Source of the DNA: Terribacillus halophilus
GTDB taxonomy: Bacteria > Bacillota > Bacilli > Bacillales > Amphibacillaceae
Direction: 5' to 3'
DNA length: 64,000 bases
Assembly: GCF_900101385.1 (NCBI RefSeq)
Contig: NZ_FMZB01000002.1
Coordinates: forward strand, 1 to 64,000
Part shown: piece after piece, positions 17,676 through 27,737 of the stretch
How the letters are laid out: the number at the start of each line of letters is the position of its first letter
Numbering within the stretch: the stretch's first letter is position 1
Notes under the pieces: model-generated
The model's input: only the letters and a program-made list of their open reading frames with translations
Databases searched by the model: none
What the model was told of the DNA's origin: nothing
Made by a program: the position numbers and the translations under genes

Positions 17676-18611
17676 TCAGCCGACAGGCTGGGCCTCCATT
17701 CCGATTTCTTCCAGAAATCGTTTTACCACTTGCTCATACTCCTGCTTGTTCTCAGCCAAAGACATTGCATGATCACCTTTTTCGAATAGGTGCAAGTGCT
17801 TGTACCCATTCCGTTTTTGCGCGTATAAATCCTTCGTCATTTGCACTGGAATATACGAATCTGGAAGACTGCTGATAAAGAATACAGGTTTTTCGATGTT
17901 GGCAACAGAATGTATCGGGGATACATCCCGGAAACGGTAGCCATCCAATTTCCGGACGATCCATTCAGCTGCCGGCAAAAACACCTGCCGGGGCAAATGG
18001 AATTGAACTTTGAGCCGATAAGCCACCTGTTCAGCAAAATCGCTGTAAGGACAGTCAGCGATATAAAAATCAGCACCATCCTCCACCGTTCCTGCATAAA
18101 GTAAAGCGGTTGCTGCTCCCATCGATTCGCCATGCACGCCCAATTTCAAGTCGTAATCATATCGTTCTTTCGTCCATTGGATCACCCGGGCAAGATCATG
18201 CCTTTCGTGGTAGCCATATGTGATACTGCTGCCATCGGAAAGTCCATGTCTCCGCTGATCATATAACACGACGTTAAAGCCAAGATCCAGGAATACGTTC
18301 ATATATTTGATGGAATTATATTTATTGACAGCGACTCCATGCGAGATGACCATCACATGCCTGGAGTCTGGATTCCCTACATAATGTGTGCCATATATTT
18401 TCCCCTCATCGGAAGGCACATCGAACTCTTCCTTGCGCAGCGCATCATAAGCTGCTTTGTCGTAGCGCCCAGCCTCCACTTCACGTTTGATTGTCTCTTC
18501 CTCCGTGAAAGCTTTCATTTGACGCAGCTCCTTATTGACGAGCTGCGTCACAAGCAGCGCATATCCCCCGAATAAGCCCGCAGCTGCAAATAATATACCT
18601 TTCTTCCCCAT
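17676..18611 (-). CDS. Alpha/beta-hydrolase, YqkD-like, membrane-anchored
   Basis: 311 aa with an N-terminal hydrophobic anchor (residues ~3-25). The hydrolase fold carries ISHGVAVNKYNSI (oxyanion region), the nucleophile GVHGESMGAATALLYAG, an acid near FISSLPDSYIP and His in EKGDHAMSL. It matches B. subtilis YqkD in length and layout; the substrate is unknown. The start follows AAGGGGGTAGTGAT. It is divergent from the tetR gene, whose operator lies between them. Confidence 0.85.
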   Translation of the reverse strand: MGKKGILFAAAGLFGGYALLVTQLVNKELRQMKAFTEEETIKREVEAGRYDKAAYDALRKEEFDVPSDEGKIYGTHYVGNPDSRHVMVISHGVAVNKYNSIKYMNVFLDLGFNVVLYDQRRHGLSDGSSITYGYHERHDLARVIQWTKERYDYDLKLGVHGESMGAATALLYAGTVEDGADFYIADCPYSDFAEQVAYRLKVQFHLPRQVFLPAAEWIVRKLDGYRFRDVSPIHSVANIEKPVFFISSLPDSYIPVQMTKDLYAQKRNGYKHLHLFEKGDHAMSLAENKQEYEQVVKRFLEEIGMEAQPVG

Positions 18612-18687
18612 ATCACTACCCCCTTATTTGTATTATATTTTACAATAAGTGTATCAATTGTTGCTTTTCAAAATAAAATGAGTTAAT

Positions 18688-18701
18688 TTATCAATTGATA
18701 A
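18688..18701. promoter_or_regulatory. TetR operator (perfect palindrome) upstream of tetR
   Basis: TTATCAATTGATAA is a perfect 14-bp palindrome 22 nt before the tetR start codon. A related half site, GTATCAATTG, lies at 18651-18660. The same half-sites recur before the transporter at 19370-19383. Confidence 0.7.
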
Positions 18702-18722
18702 GTTATAAAAGAGGGCAGAGAT

Positions 18723-19331
18723 ATGGCGAGGAAAAAAGAAGTTTCCGCTGAACAGACACAGCGCAATATTATCGAGACAGCTGAGCGGCTTTTCATGACA
18801 CACGGCTACCGGGCGATTTCCACTCGTCGCATCGCTGAGGAGTGCGGCATTACCCAGCCTGCTTTATATCATCATTTTCCGAATAAGCAGGCCATCTATT
18901 TAGAAGTTGTCCGTTCCATCATGATACAGACGGAAGAAGCGATGGCACATGTGCTGCAGGATCACGCTGACAGTAAAGATCGCATACGGCAAATAACCTA
19001 TTTTATGATCATGAACCATCAAGGAGATATGACGCAGATGTTCCATGATCTGCAATATGAAATTGATGAGGAACACCGGGATACAATTCAAGAATGGTGG
19101 ATGCGAAGTTATTTTAATCCTGTGATGCAGACGCTGACGGAAGGCATAGCGAAAGGCGACATCCTGTCAATTCCTTCTGCACCGCCGATGGAACTGACTT
19201 TTTTTGTCCTTGAAATGATGAAATCCTTCCTGCCTCCTTCCAAGCAGGAACATGAAGCACGTCGCAGTTTCGCAGACAAGAAATCAAAGATGCTTGTAGA
19301 CATCCTTTTTGACGGAATCCGGAAAAAATAA
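18723..19331 (+). CDS. TetR-family transcriptional repressor
   Basis: A 202-aa repressor. The N-terminal TetR domain is clear: TQRNIIETAERLFMTHGYRA, then recognition helix QPALYHHFPNKQAIYLEVV. The C-terminal ligand pocket is not recognisable. By position and shared operator motif it controls itself and the MMPL exporter 74 nt downstream. Confidence 0.88.
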   Translation: MARKKEVSAEQTQRNIIETAERLFMTHGYRAISTRRIAEECGITQPALYHHFPNKQAIYLEVVRSIMIQTEEAMAHVLQDHADSKDRIRQITYFMIMNHQGDMTQMFHDLQYEIDEEHRDTIQEWWMRSYFNPVMQTLTEGIAKGDILSIPSAPPMELTFFVLEMMKSFLPPSKQEHEARRSFADKKSKMLVDILFDGIRKK

Positions 19332-19357
19332 AAGATTATACACATAATCTTTTATTT
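19330..19357 (+). terminator. Attenuating or terminating hairpin between tetR and the MMPL gene
   Basis: TAAAAGATTAT ACAC ATAATCTTTTA followed by TTTTTT. The hairpin starts in the tetR stop codon, so the transporter probably has its own promoter. Confidence 0.7.
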
Positions 19358-19369
19358 TTTGGGTATAAC

Positions 19370-19383
19370 TTATCATCCGATAA
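19370..19383. promoter_or_regulatory. TetR operator-like site before the MMPL transporter
   Basis: TTATC ATCC GATAA: same 5-bp arms and 4-nt spacing as the palindrome before tetR. Confidence 0.6.
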
Positions 19384-19405
19384 ATTAAATCAGGAGGAAT
19401 CATTC

Positions 19406-21604
19406 ATGCACAAATTAGGTACTTTCATAAGCGGCAAAGCCGGGCGGTGGGTCATTTTGGCTGCCTGGATTGTCATTGCACTCGTGTTAAACCTTACCTT
19501 GCCGCAGGCAAACTCACAGGAAGAGGAACAAGCCGAAACATTCTTGCATGATACAAACAGTGACGAAGCAGCCCGTATCATTGAGGAGGAATTCTCCGAT
19601 AACAGCGGTCTGCCTGCTTTGCTGACCTGGTACCAAGAGAGCGGACTCTCGGAAGAAAATCTGCAATCGATTCAGCAGTTCAGCGCAGATTTGCAGGGTG
19701 CGGATATAGAAGCTGCCACCGTGACGCCATTCCAGGATATCCCGCTTCCATTGTTGAAGGAGCAGCTCTCGGATGACGGGACAACGCTCGTCATGCCGAT
19801 TCTTTTTGATAACGGAACAGCTACGGATGCCGTGGAAGACGGCCTTGAAAAGATCCAATCAGCAGCAAGTGATGCCTTTGAACAGAATCCATTCGAACAA
19901 AGTCTGGACAGTGGTGACTTACTCGTTCGGACAACGGGTCCTGCCGGTATTTCTGTCGATGCTGTCGGACTCTTTTCGCAGGGTGATACCACACTTCTCT
20001 TTGCAACGGTGTTGATCGTGCTTATTTTCCTATTGGTCATCTATCGGTCTCCGATATTGGCATTGGTGCCTCTTATCGGTGTTGGCTTTGCTTATTTGGT
20101 CATCAGTCCGATTCTTGGTGCATTAGGAAAAGCCGAATTGATTTCATTTGATTCACAGGGGATCGCAATCATGACGGTATTGCTTTTTGGCGCAGGTACC
20201 GATTATTGCCTGTTCCTCATTACTCGCTTCCGGGAAAATCTTTGGGAGATAAAGAGCAAGAAAGCAGCTCTTGTCCGATCCCTCACGTCTGCAAGCGGCG
20301 CAATCGCAATGAGCGGGCTAACAGTCATCGTCGCCATGCTCGTCTTGCTCGTTGCGAACTACGGATCTATCAACCGATTCGCGATACCATTCGCGATTGC
20401 CATTTTCATCATGCTGCTTGCAAGCCTGACACTCGTACCGGCAATGCTTACGATCATCGGGCGTGTTTCCTTCTTTCCTTTCATTCCTAGAACAGAGGAT
20501 ATGCAGCAGCAGCGCGCGAAAGAAAAAGGAAAGCCTGTGCGCACGAAAAAACCACATAACAAAATTGGTAATGCTGTTGGCAGTCTTGTCACGAAGCACC
20601 CATGGAAGATTGCTATCATCACCATCGTCGTACTCGGTGTGCTGGCGGGTATTTCTTCCCGCATTACGTATACGTATGATACGCTGTCGTCTTTCCCGGA
20701 TAACATGCCGTCTAAGGAAGGCTTCGACATCCTCACAGATCACGTGAATGCCGGTGAGCTTGCCCCGGTGTCTGTCATCACGGAAACGGATGATCCGGAA
20801 GCAGTCCGCACCGCTCTGGAGGATTTAGCTTATACAGCTGCTGTAATGGATCCCGAGCAAGCCGAATCGAATGAACAATTGGTCCGTATTCAGCTTGAAT
20901 TGAATGAAAATCCTTATTCAAATGAAGCAATGGCTCACATTCCTGACATCAAGGAAACCGTAGCAAATACCACTGGTGATGCTGATAATGTCTGGATTGG
21001 CGGTCAGACTGCCGAACAATATGATACACAGCAAGTGACAAAGCATGATGAAAAATGGATCATCCCAATTGTCATCGGCTTCATTACCTTGCTATTGCTC
21101 ACATATTTGCGGTCTGTGACAGCAACGATTTATTTGGTGGCAACCGTTCTGCTCTCCTTCTTCAGCGCATTGGGCCTAGGCTGGCTTATTCTGCACTACG
21201 GATTCGGTGTCGACGCAATTCAAGGCTTCATCCCGCTGTACGCATTCGTGTTCATCGTTGCGCTCGGGGAAGATTATAATATCTTCATGATTTCAAGCAT
21301 TTGGAAACGTAGCAAAACGATGCCCCTTAAACAGGCAATTGCAGACGGTGTTGCCCATACTGGCGGCGTCATCACTTCTGCCGGTCTGATACTAGCAGCG
21401 ACATTTGCCGTATTGACGACTTTGCCGATTCAAATACTCGTTCATTTCGGAACCATCACTGCTATAGGTGTACTGCTCGACACTTTCTTAGTCCGGCCAT
21501 TCCTGGTGCCAGCCATAACGGCGATTCTTGGCAAATGGGCATTCTGGCCTTGGAAGAAACGCATTCAACAAACCGAACAAAATGAACAGAAGGCACAAGC
21601 TTGA
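19406..21604 (+). CDS. MMPL/RND-family membrane transporter
   Basis: 732 aa, two halves each with one N-terminal helix, a ~130-170-aa extracellular loop and five membrane helices. Conserved segments include GIAIMTVLLFGAGTDYCLFLITRFREN and its counterpart VFIVALGEDYNIFMISSIWKRSK, which bear the Asp/Tyr positions typical of MMPL proteins. It is similar in size to B. subtilis YdfJ/YdgH. It probably exports a hydrophobic compound or lipid using the proton gradient. It is regulated by the adjacent TetR repressor. GGAGGAA precedes the ATG. Confidence 0.88.
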   Translation: MHKLGTFISGKAGRWVILAAWIVIALVLNLTLPQANSQEEEQAETFLHDTNSDEAARIIEEEFSDNSGLPALLTWYQESGLSEENLQSIQQFSADLQGADIEAATVTPFQDIPLPLLKEQLSDDGTTLVMPILFDNGTATDAVEDGLEKIQSAASDAFEQNPFEQSLDSGDLLVRTTGPAGISVDAVGLFSQGDTTLLFATVLIVLIFLLVIYRSPILALVPLIGVGFAYLVISPILGALGKAELISFDSQGIAIMTVLLFGAGTDYCLFLITRFRENLWEIKSKKAALVRSLTSASGAIAMSGLTVIVAMLVLLVANYGSINRFAIPFAIAIFIMLLASLTLVPAMLTIIGRVSFFPFIPRTEDMQQQRAKEKGKPVRTKKPHNKIGNAVGSLVTKHPWKIAIITIVVLGVLAGISSRITYTYDTLSSFPDNMPSKEGFDILTDHVNAGELAPVSVITETDDPEAVRTALEDLAYTAAVMDPEQAESNEQLVRIQLELNENPYSNEAMAHIPDIKETVANTTGDADNVWIGGQTAEQYDTQQVTKHDEKWIIPIVIGFITLLLLTYLRSVTATIYLVATVLLSFFSALGLGWLILHYGFGVDAIQGFIPLYAFVFIVALGEDYNIFMISSIWKRSKTMPLKQAIADGVAHTGGVITSAGLILAATFAVLTTLPIQILVHFGTITAIGVLLDTFLVRPFLVPAITAILGKWAFWPWKKRIQQTEQNEQKAQA

Positions 21605-21630
21605 CTTGATATAGATGGATAACGAAAAGC

Positions 21631-21668
21631 GGCGTGTGAAATTGAAATACAATTTCACACGCCATTCT
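21631..21668. terminator. Terminator after the MMPL gene
   Basis: GGCGTGTGAAATT / AATTTCACACGCC with a 7-nt loop, then ATTCTTTTT. It overlaps the ancestral 3' end of the converging DUF3784 gene. Confidence 0.85.
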
Positions 21669-21980
21669 TTTTGAATCTGTTTTTTGTATTTGCGTACACC
21701 AATGTAAACAGTATAAGAGCTAACAGTAAATAAGACCGATCGTGGATAACACGTCGCTTTCAAACAGTGCACTCAGTACATATAGCAGCACGCTGAAGCT
21801 GAATCCATACATGATTTTCGCCATGAATTTGCACAATGCTACCTCATCGTATTGATCCTTATCACGGTCAGACATTGTGTTATAGCCTGCGAGCAAAAAT
21901 GCTCCTTTACCTTTTGATAGGAAAATAGCAAAAATCAAAAATAGGATGAACATAACAAAACTAGCAATTGCTCCGCCCAT
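21655..21980 (-). pseudogene. DUF3784-family small membrane protein, frameshifted near its end
   Basis: The intact part (21720-21980; start ATG 21980 with GAGAGGG upstream) shows the DUF3784 pattern KGKGAFLLAGYNTMSDRDKDQYD and two hydrophobic stretches, ending STIGLIYC and a stop. In the other frame directly after, the minus strand encodes LLALILFTLVYANTKNRF followed by KKNGV and a stop at 21655-21657. That is the second helix and polar tail expected for this family. One nucleotide is missing near 21727. The gene is either truncated, possibly still expressed as 87 aa, or carries a sequencing indel. Function unknown. Confidence 0.75.
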
Positions 21981-22178
21981 ATCAATCATCCCTCTCTATA
22001 AGTCCTCTCAGCAGGATACGATTATACATACGCCTTTATGAAGGATACGTTTCACCATACAGCACAGTATGCATGTTTAAATTCTGTTTCTCACCTCAAG
22101 TGCAAGCAAATCTTTTCCATATATGCACATGCATTTGCTAAAGTGAAGACAGACTAATAAAAAGGAGCTGAGCAAGAA

Positions 22179-23111
22179 ATGACAGAACGCGTGCAATTAG
22201 GCAAGTCAGGATTATTTGTTAATCCAATCGGAGTCGGTACGAATGCGGTCGGAGGCCATAACCTCTATCCGAACCTAGATGAGGAACAAGGCAAAGAGGT
22301 TGTCCGCCAAGCGATCGAAAATGGGATGAATTTCTTTGATACAGCTTTTATTTACGGACCCGAACGATCTGAGGAGCTTGTCGGTCAAGTAATCAAGGAA
22401 AGCGGAAAACGCGACGACATCGTGATAGCAACGAAAGCTGCTCATAAGATCATCGATGGCGAAACGAAAATGGATAATTCACCAAAGTTCCTGAAAGATT
22501 CCGTTGAAAGTGCTTTGAAGCGCCTGCAAACGGATTATATCGACTTGTTCTACATTCATTTCCCGGATGAAGACACACCGAAAGCGGAGGCTGTAGGTGC
22601 CCTCAAGGAACTGAAAGACCAAGGCAAAGTCAAGAGCATCGGTGTTTCCAATTTTTCTATTGAACAGCTTAAAGAGGCGAATGTCGATGGCTACGTAGAT
22701 GTGCTGCAATCGGAATATAATCTATTCAAACGCGGCGCGGAGAACGATTTGCTTCCTTATACAGCAGAAAACAATATCTCTTTCGTACCTTACTTCCCAC
22801 TTGCCTCCGGCTTACTTGGCGGTAAATACGATGAGAATACGAAGTTCGATGATTTGCGGGCAAACGATCCACTGTTTCAGGGGGAAGCTTTCAAACAGAA
22901 TCTCCGAAAAGTAGATCAGCTGCGGGATATCGCTGCCAAAAAAGAAGCTGAGGTTGCTCATGTCGTGCTCGCTTGGTACCTGACTCGCGACAGCATCGAT
23001 GCCATCATCCCAGGAGCGAAACGTCCGGAACAAGTATTGAATAACCTGAAAACATTGGATGTCAAATTGACAGCTGAGGATATCGAAGCTATCGATAAGA
23101 TTTTCCGATAA
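22179..23111 (+). CDS. Aldo/keto reductase
   Basis: A 310-aa NADPH-dependent TIM-barrel reductase with [21 protein letters not shown] (catalytic Asp and Tyr), a Lys in VIATKAAHK, a His in FYIHFPDED and the C-terminal cofactor site [14 protein letters not shown]. It is close to B. subtilis IolS/YccK-type AKR11 enzymes; the physiological carbonyl substrate is unknown. AAAGGAGC precedes the ATG. Single gene. Confidence 0.9.
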   Translation: MTERVQLGKSGLFVNPIGVGTNAVGGHNLYPNLDEEQGKEVVRQAIENGMNFFDTAFIYGPERSEELVGQVIKESGKRDDIVIATKAAHKIIDGETKMDNSPKFLKDSVESALKRLQTDYIDLFYIHFPDEDTPKAEAVGALKELKDQGKVKSIGVSNFSIEQLKEANVDGYVDVLQSEYNLFKRGAENDLLPYTAENNISFVPYFPLASGLLGGKYDENTKFDDLRANDPLFQGEAFKQNLRKVDQLRDIAAKKEAEVAHVVLAWYLTRDSIDAIIPGAKRPEQVLNNLKTLDVKLTAEDIEAIDKIFR

Positions 23112-23147
23112 AATAAGCGGATGCGCTGGCATCCGCTTTTTCTTATT
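23111..23147. terminator. Bidirectional terminator between the aldo/keto reductase and bdhA
   Basis: AAATAAGCGGATGC GCTG GCATCCGCTTTTTCTTATTT. Confidence 0.88.
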
Positions 23148-24189
23148 TTTGCTCGGATTGAACAAGGATTTTCACTTGGTTCTTTTCTTTGATCAAGCTT
23201 TCGAAGCCTTCTTCCACTACTTCATCAAGCTTGATTTTCTTCGTTACTAGCTTTTCAGCAGGGAAATAGCCGTTTTCCATCAAGGATAGCACCTGAGGGA
23301 AAACATCACGATAGCCTATGATGCCTTTTACAGAACGTTCTTGGATAACGATGTCATTCGGCATAATTTCAGCTGGTTTCTCCCAGATGCTGACGATCAT
23401 CGTTTCACCGCCGATATCGGTAGACTGGATTGCCTGACGCAAAACAACTGGTACGCCTGTCACCTCAAAGGCGACTTCCACACCGCCATCAGTCAACCTT
23501 CTGATTTCCTCCACTGTATCATCCACCTTGCTTGGATCCACAACGATGGCACCCAGCTCTTCTGCTTTTGCCTGACGTTCCGGTGACAGCTCAACTGCGT
23601 AAATTTCGGTAGCTCCTGCAGCTTTCAATGCTTCAATGACTAGCAGGCCGATCGGTCCACAACCGAAGACAGCCACTTTATCTCCAGCTTTCACTTTACT
23701 GGAACGTACTGCGTATAATGCAACGGCGGACGGTTCCACCAGCGCGCCTTGCTCATAACTTAAAGAATCCGGAAGCTTGAACAGTAGCTCTTCATCGACA
23801 GCTACATATTCACTCAGGCCGCCGCCACCTCCGGCAAGGCCGAGGAAGCCCATTTGCTTGTCCAAATTATATGCACCTTGGTGTCCATGTGTCGCAAAGA
23901 TAGGTTCCACAACTACACGATCGCCAACCTGATAATCTTTCACCTCTGGTCCTACTTCGACTACTTCACCGGAGAATTCATGTCCCATTGTCACTGGCGC
24001 TACTTCTCCAGTCAGCGGATGCGGTTCACCGACGGGTATGAAAATCGGACCGCCAAGATACTCGTGCAAGTCACTTCCGCAAATGCCGCACCATTTCACT
24101 TTCATCTTCACCTGATTCGATTTGATGACAGGCTCATCGATCTCTTCCAATCTGACATCCTTCTGGTTATGCCAACGCAATGCTTTCAT
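23143..24189 (-). CDS. bdhA: (R,R)-2,3-butanediol dehydrogenase / zinc alcohol dehydrogenase BdhA
   Basis: A 348-aa medium-chain zinc dehydrogenase. CGICGSDLHEYLGGP and GHEFSGEVVEVG give the catalytic zinc ligands. AVFGCGPIGLLVIEALKAAGA is the NAD-binding Rossmann motif. The segment PIFIPVGEPHPLTGEVAPVTMGHE is characteristic of butanediol dehydrogenases. The four structural-zinc cysteines are not evident, as in that group. I start at ATG 24189 (MKALRWH), 9 nt after AAGGGG; the ATG at 24198 abuts that site. It interconverts acetoin and 2,3-butanediol and is divergent from a LysR gene that may control it. Confidence 0.88.
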   Translation of the reverse strand: MKALRWHNQKDVRLEEIDEPVIKSNQVKMKVKWCGICGSDLHEYLGGPIFIPVGEPHPLTGEVAPVTMGHEFSGEVVEVGPEVKDYQVGDRVVVEPIFATHGHQGAYNLDKQMGFLGLAGGGGGLSEYVAVDEELLFKLPDSLSYEQGALVEPSAVALYAVRSSKVKAGDKVAVFGCGPIGLLVIEALKAAGATEIYAVELSPERQAKAEELGAIVVDPSKVDDTVEEIRRLTDGGVEVAFEVTGVPVVLRQAIQSTDIGGETMIVSIWEKPAEIMPNDIVIQERSVKGIIGYRDVFPQVLSLMENGYFPAEKLVTKKIKLDEVVEEGFESLIKEKNQVKILVQSEQK

Positions 24190-24312
24190 TTCTAACATCC
24201 CCTTTTAACAGCATTTCTTTCTTCATTTCTAGTATAATGCCGGTAAATGATATAATAAATTTCGGATTAATTAACTTAAATAAACGTTTGCTTAACTAAA
24301 CGAGGGATGGAC

Positions 24313-25275
24313 ATGACAATTGAGCAATTGAAATATATCGTCGCCATTGCAAGGTCAGGTTCACTGAAAGCAGCCGCAGCCGAGCAGCATGTAACATTGC
24401 CGGCTTTGAGCCAGGCATTGACTAACCTGGAAAGGGAACTGAATATCAGCTTGTTCAACCGTTCCCGTACCGGTACGACGCCAACAGAAGAAGGCATGAA
24501 GCTTATCCGGCACGCAGAAGCTGTGTTGGAGAAGCTGCAGGAATTCACCGACGAAGCAGAATCATATACCGAATCCTTGAATGGTGAGCTTAAAATTGCC
24601 AGCTTTCCTGGACCGATGCAGATTCTCGTAGAATTATTCTCCGACTTTCGCACGCTTCATCCGAATATTAAAGCTTCACTGTTCGAGCACACATCCCAGC
24701 ACATCATGAGGAAAGTGGCAGCGGAAGCAGTCGACATTGGGCTAGTCATCTATACGGAAAAAGAAGTACAAAAATATCGTAACCTCGTCTTCAAGAAACT
24801 GTTGGATGGGCATATGGTTACAGCTGTCAATAAACGACACCCGCTGGCCAAGGAAAAATTCATCACGGAAGATATGCTCATCAAACAGCCGATCGTCCTT
24901 TACAATGACGCTTATATCCAAGCATTCATGCGCCAGTTCAAGTCACTTCAATACGATATCTTGTTCACTACCAATAATGTACAAACAATCCGGAACATGG
25001 TAGAAAATGAGACAGCTATCAATATTGGATTTGATTACGCCTTCCGCACAGATGCAGAACTATCGAGAAGCAAAGACATCACGCTGCTCCATTTTGCACC
25101 GCCGTTTTATCAAACCTACGCCTTCGGCTATGTTTTTCACGGGAACAATACACTCTCCCGTGTTGCCAAAACCTTTTTACGTGCGTTGGAAGAGAAGATT
25201 CTCGCAAAAGAAGAATCACACGCTCAATCGGACTCCTCCTTATACACGCATATAAAAAACACGCCTGTCATGTGA
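24313..25275 (+). CDS. LysR-family transcriptional regulator
   Basis: About 320 aa. It has an N-terminal winged HTH (MTIEQLKYIVAIARSGSLKAAAAEQHVTLPALSQ..., recognition helix PALSQALTNLERELN) and a periplasmic-binding-like effector domain from ~90. ATG 24313 is preferred to 24307 because GAGGG sits at 24302-24306. The 124-nt gap to bdhA holds the 8-bp palindrome AAACGTTT in an AT-rich setting, a possible LysR site. Likely targets are itself and bdhA. Confidence 0.85.
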   Translation: MTIEQLKYIVAIARSGSLKAAAAEQHVTLPALSQALTNLERELNISLFNRSRTGTTPTEEGMKLIRHAEAVLEKLQEFTDEAESYTESLNGELKIASFPGPMQILVELFSDFRTLHPNIKASLFEHTSQHIMRKVAAEAVDIGLVIYTEKEVQKYRNLVFKKLLDGHMVTAVNKRHPLAKEKFITEDMLIKQPIVLYNDAYIQAFMRQFKSLQYDILFTTNNVQTIRNMVENETAINIGFDYAFRTDAELSRSKDITLLHFAPPFYQTYAFGYVFHGNNTLSRVAKTFLRALEEKILAKEESHAQSDSSLYTHIKNTPVM

Positions 25276-25287
25276 CGGGCGTGTTTT
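25256..25287. terminator. Bidirectional terminator between lysR and the SDR gene
   Basis: AAAACACGCCTGTCA TG TGACGGGCGTGTTTT, overlapping the last LysR codons. Confidence 0.85.
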
Positions 25288-25289
25288 AA

Positions 25290-26057
25290 TTAAGCGGAAG
25301 TTGTACCTTGTCCGCCATCGATCCGGTAATAAGAACCGGTAATGAATGAAGCTTTTTCCGAAGAAAGGAACAGCATCAAATCAGCAATCTCTTCTGCTGT
25401 CGCGTAGCGATTCATTGGCACGCTCGCTTCAAAGCCTTTTCTTGCTTCTTCTTCATGTCCTTTTGCTGCATTCGTTTCGATTGAACGCATCATTGCCGTA
25501 TCTACACCAGATGGTGCAACAGCATTCACACGGACACCATAGTCAGCCACTTCCAATGCAGCTGTCTTGTTGATTCCAATAAGCGCATGCTTCGAGGCGA
25601 TATAAGCGCTCATACCCGGTGCGCCAAGCAATCCGCCGTTGGAAGCTGTGTTCACGACAGCACCACTTTTCTGTTCTGTCATCACTTTCAATACATGTTT
25701 CAAACCGAGGAAAGCACCTACTACATTGACAGCTAGTACCTTCTCCAAGTTTTCCACAGAAGAATCCACAATATTCGCAAATTCTCCATTGATACCAGCG
25801 TTATTGACGAACACATCGATACGGCCAAAATGTTCTGTTGTCTTTTGTACATAATTTACTACATCTTCTTCTTTTCCAACGTTGGCCGATAGCAGTAATT
25901 TTTCTGCATCGATGGATGCTGCAGCAGTTTCCAATGCTTCTTGAGAAAGATCCACCAAAGCTAGCTTTGCTCCTTCAGCTGCGAATTTCTTAGCAGCCGC
26001 AATCCCGATTCCGCCCGCCGCTCCAGTAATAAGTACCACTTTATCTTTGAATTCCAT
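25290..26057 (-). CDS. Short-chain dehydrogenase/reductase
   Basis: A 255-aa classical SDR: TGAAGGIGIAAAK (cofactor glycine motif), NNAGINGEF, an active-site Ser (NTASNGGL) and YIASKHALIG (Tyr-x3-Lys). The motifs fit glucose-1-dehydrogenase/cyclopentanol-dehydrogenase-like enzymes, but the substrate is undetermined. It carries its own ribosome site, GAGGGGACTTAAGAG. Single gene. Confidence 0.88.
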   Translation of the reverse strand: MEFKDKVVLITGAAGGIGIAAAKKFAAEGAKLALVDLSQEALETAAASIDAEKLLLSANVGKEEDVVNYVQKTTEHFGRIDVFVNNAGINGEFANIVDSSVENLEKVLAVNVVGAFLGLKHVLKVMTEQKSGAVVNTASNGGLLGAPGMSAYIASKHALIGINKTAALEVADYGVRVNAVAPSGVDTAMMRSIETNAAKGHEEEARKGFEASVPMNRYATAEEIADLMLFLSSEKASFITGSYYRIDGGQGTTSA

Positions 26058-26191
26058 CTCTTAAGTCCCCTCTCAGAATATGTACTATCACACTTAGTAT
26101 CGGTAACTATATTACTATTTTCAATCAGAAAGCATAAAAAAGAAATAAAGAAACTGGAACGCCTATAGGGAGATGGAAAACGCCCGCAAAT

Positions 26192-26247
26192 AAAAAAACC
26201 GAACTTCAGGGTAAAATTGATTTGATTTGCCCTGAAGTTCGGTTTTT
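26192..26247. terminator. Strong terminator after the ABC transporter operon
   Basis: AAAAACCGAACTTCAGGG / CCCTGAAGTTCGGTTTTT with a 20-nt loop; A and T runs on both sides. Confidence 0.88.
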
Positions 26248-26279
26248 CAATTAACTAAATTCCTTTTGTCCCACGCTCT

Positions 26280-27026
26280 TTACTCTGTTGGATTCAATAT
26301 TCGATGCAGGAAGCGCTGCGTACGCTCTTCTTTTGGATTCGAAAGCACTTCTGCCGGCGGTCCTTGCTCTACAATGACACCGCCATCGATGAAGATGATC
26401 TTATCCGCGATTTCCTGAGCGAATTTGATTTCATGCGTGACGACTACCATTGTCCAGCCTTCATTTGCCAAATCACGCATGACACGGAGCACTTCTCCGA
26501 TCAGTTCCGGATCAAGCGCGGAAGTAGGTTCATCAAACAGCATGAGCTCCGGCTTGATTGCAAGCGCCCGGGCAATGCCTACCCGCTGCTGCTGTCCGCC
26601 TGATAACTGATAAGGATAGAGGTCTTTTTTGTCCTTCAACCCTACTTTATCAAGCAATTCGATTGCTTCTGCACGTACAGTCTGTTTGTCTCGTTTCTGA
26701 ACCTGTACAGGTCCTTCCATGACATTTTCCAGCACAGTACGATGCGGGAATAGATTATAAGATTGAAACACCATGCCTGATTTGCGGCGCAGTTTAATCA
26801 ATTCCTGCTGTTTGACCTTTTCGCTGAAATCCACTTGATGATCTTCAAAGCCAACAATACCCTCATCCGGAATCTCCAATGCATTCAAACAGCGCAGCAA
26901 GGTGGTCTTTCCGGAACCTGATGGCCCAAGGATCGCAATCACCTTACCTTTATCCACTTGCATATCGATGGATTTCAATACTGTATTGGTACCGAATGTC
27001 TTCTTTAAACCTTTCACTGCTAGCAT
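26280..27026 (-). CDS. Polar amino-acid ABC transporter ATP-binding protein
   Basis: A 248-aa ATPase: Walker [11 protein letters not shown]-loop region [12 protein letters not shown], signature [15 protein letters not shown], Walker [14 protein letters not shown] and the switch His in VVVTHE. It is the third gene of a binding protein-permease-ATPase operon (minus strand), 12 nt after the permease. The family imports polar amino acids; the binding protein suggests cystine. Confidence 0.92.
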   Translation of the reverse strand: MLAVKGLKKTFGTNTVLKSIDMQVDKGKVIAILGPSGSGKTTLLRCLNALEIPDEGIVGFEDHQVDFSEKVKQQELIKLRRKSGMVFQSYNLFPHRTVLENVMEGPVQVQKRDKQTVRAEAIELLDKVGLKDKKDLYPYQLSGGQQQRVGIARALAIKPELMLFDEPTSALDPELIGEVLRVMRDLANEGWTMVVVTHEIKFAQEIADKIIFIDGGVIVEQGPPAEVLSNPKEERTQRFLHRILNPTE

Positions 27027-27038
27027 AGCTACCCCTCC

Positions 27039-27737
27039 TTATCTTGCTGTGTAGCGGTCCAATCTACGTTCGAGCTGGTGCTGAGCCAGCGACAGGACGA
27101 AACAGATAATCCAATAAATGAAGGCAGCCAAAATGTAAATATAGACGATTTGATCTAAGTTCGTCGCACCGATTTGCTGTGATTTTCGGAATAGCTCGGT
27201 TACGAGAATCTGCGATGCCAATGATGTTTCCTTCACCAAACTGATAAAGCTGTTAGACAAAGGCGGTACAGAAACTCGTAACGCCTGCGGCAAAATGACG
27301 CGGAATAGCGTTTTCCGATAAGTCATCCCTATAGTAAAACCTGCTTCCCATTGCCCTTTTGGAACGGATAGGATGGATGCTCGGATGATTTCCGACGCAT
27401 AGGCCCCAACATTCAAGGAAAAGGCAATGATGGCTGTCGGATACGGATCGATCATGATATTTAATTCCGGCAGCAAGTAAAAAATGATGAACAGCTGAAC
27501 AAGCAGCGGTGTACCACGGATGGCAGAAACATAAACAGTAAAAATCCATCGCAAAGGCTTGATATTGGAAATCCTCACCAATGCCGTGATGAGTGCGATG
27601 ATGATACCGAAAAAGAATGAAATAAGAGTCAAGGGGATCGTAACTTTGATCCCCTCGATCAGTATCGGCCAGAATGACTGCTGCAACAGCTCCCAAGGGA
27701 TGACAATCCCGCCGAGTACCATATTACTTGTTAACAT
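27039..27737 (-). CDS. Polar amino-acid ABC transporter permease
   Basis: About 232 aa of the HisM/GlnP family with five helices. It has the conserved EAA loop ([33 protein letters not shown]). It overlaps the 3' end of the binding-protein gene, so translation is probably coupled. ATG 27737 and ATG 27722 are both possible starts and neither has a strong ribosome site. Confidence 0.9.
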   Translation of the reverse strand: MLTSNMVLGGIVIPWELLQQSFWPILIEGIKVTIPLTLISFFFGIIIALITALVRISNIKPLRWIFTVYVSAIRGTPLLVQLFIIFYLLPELNIMIDPYPTAIIAFSLNVGAYASEIIRASILSVPKGQWEAGFTIGMTYRKTLFRVILPQALRVSVPPLSNSFISLVKETSLASQILVTELFRKSQQIGATNLDQIVYIYILAAFIYWIICFVLSLAQHQLERRLDRYTAR

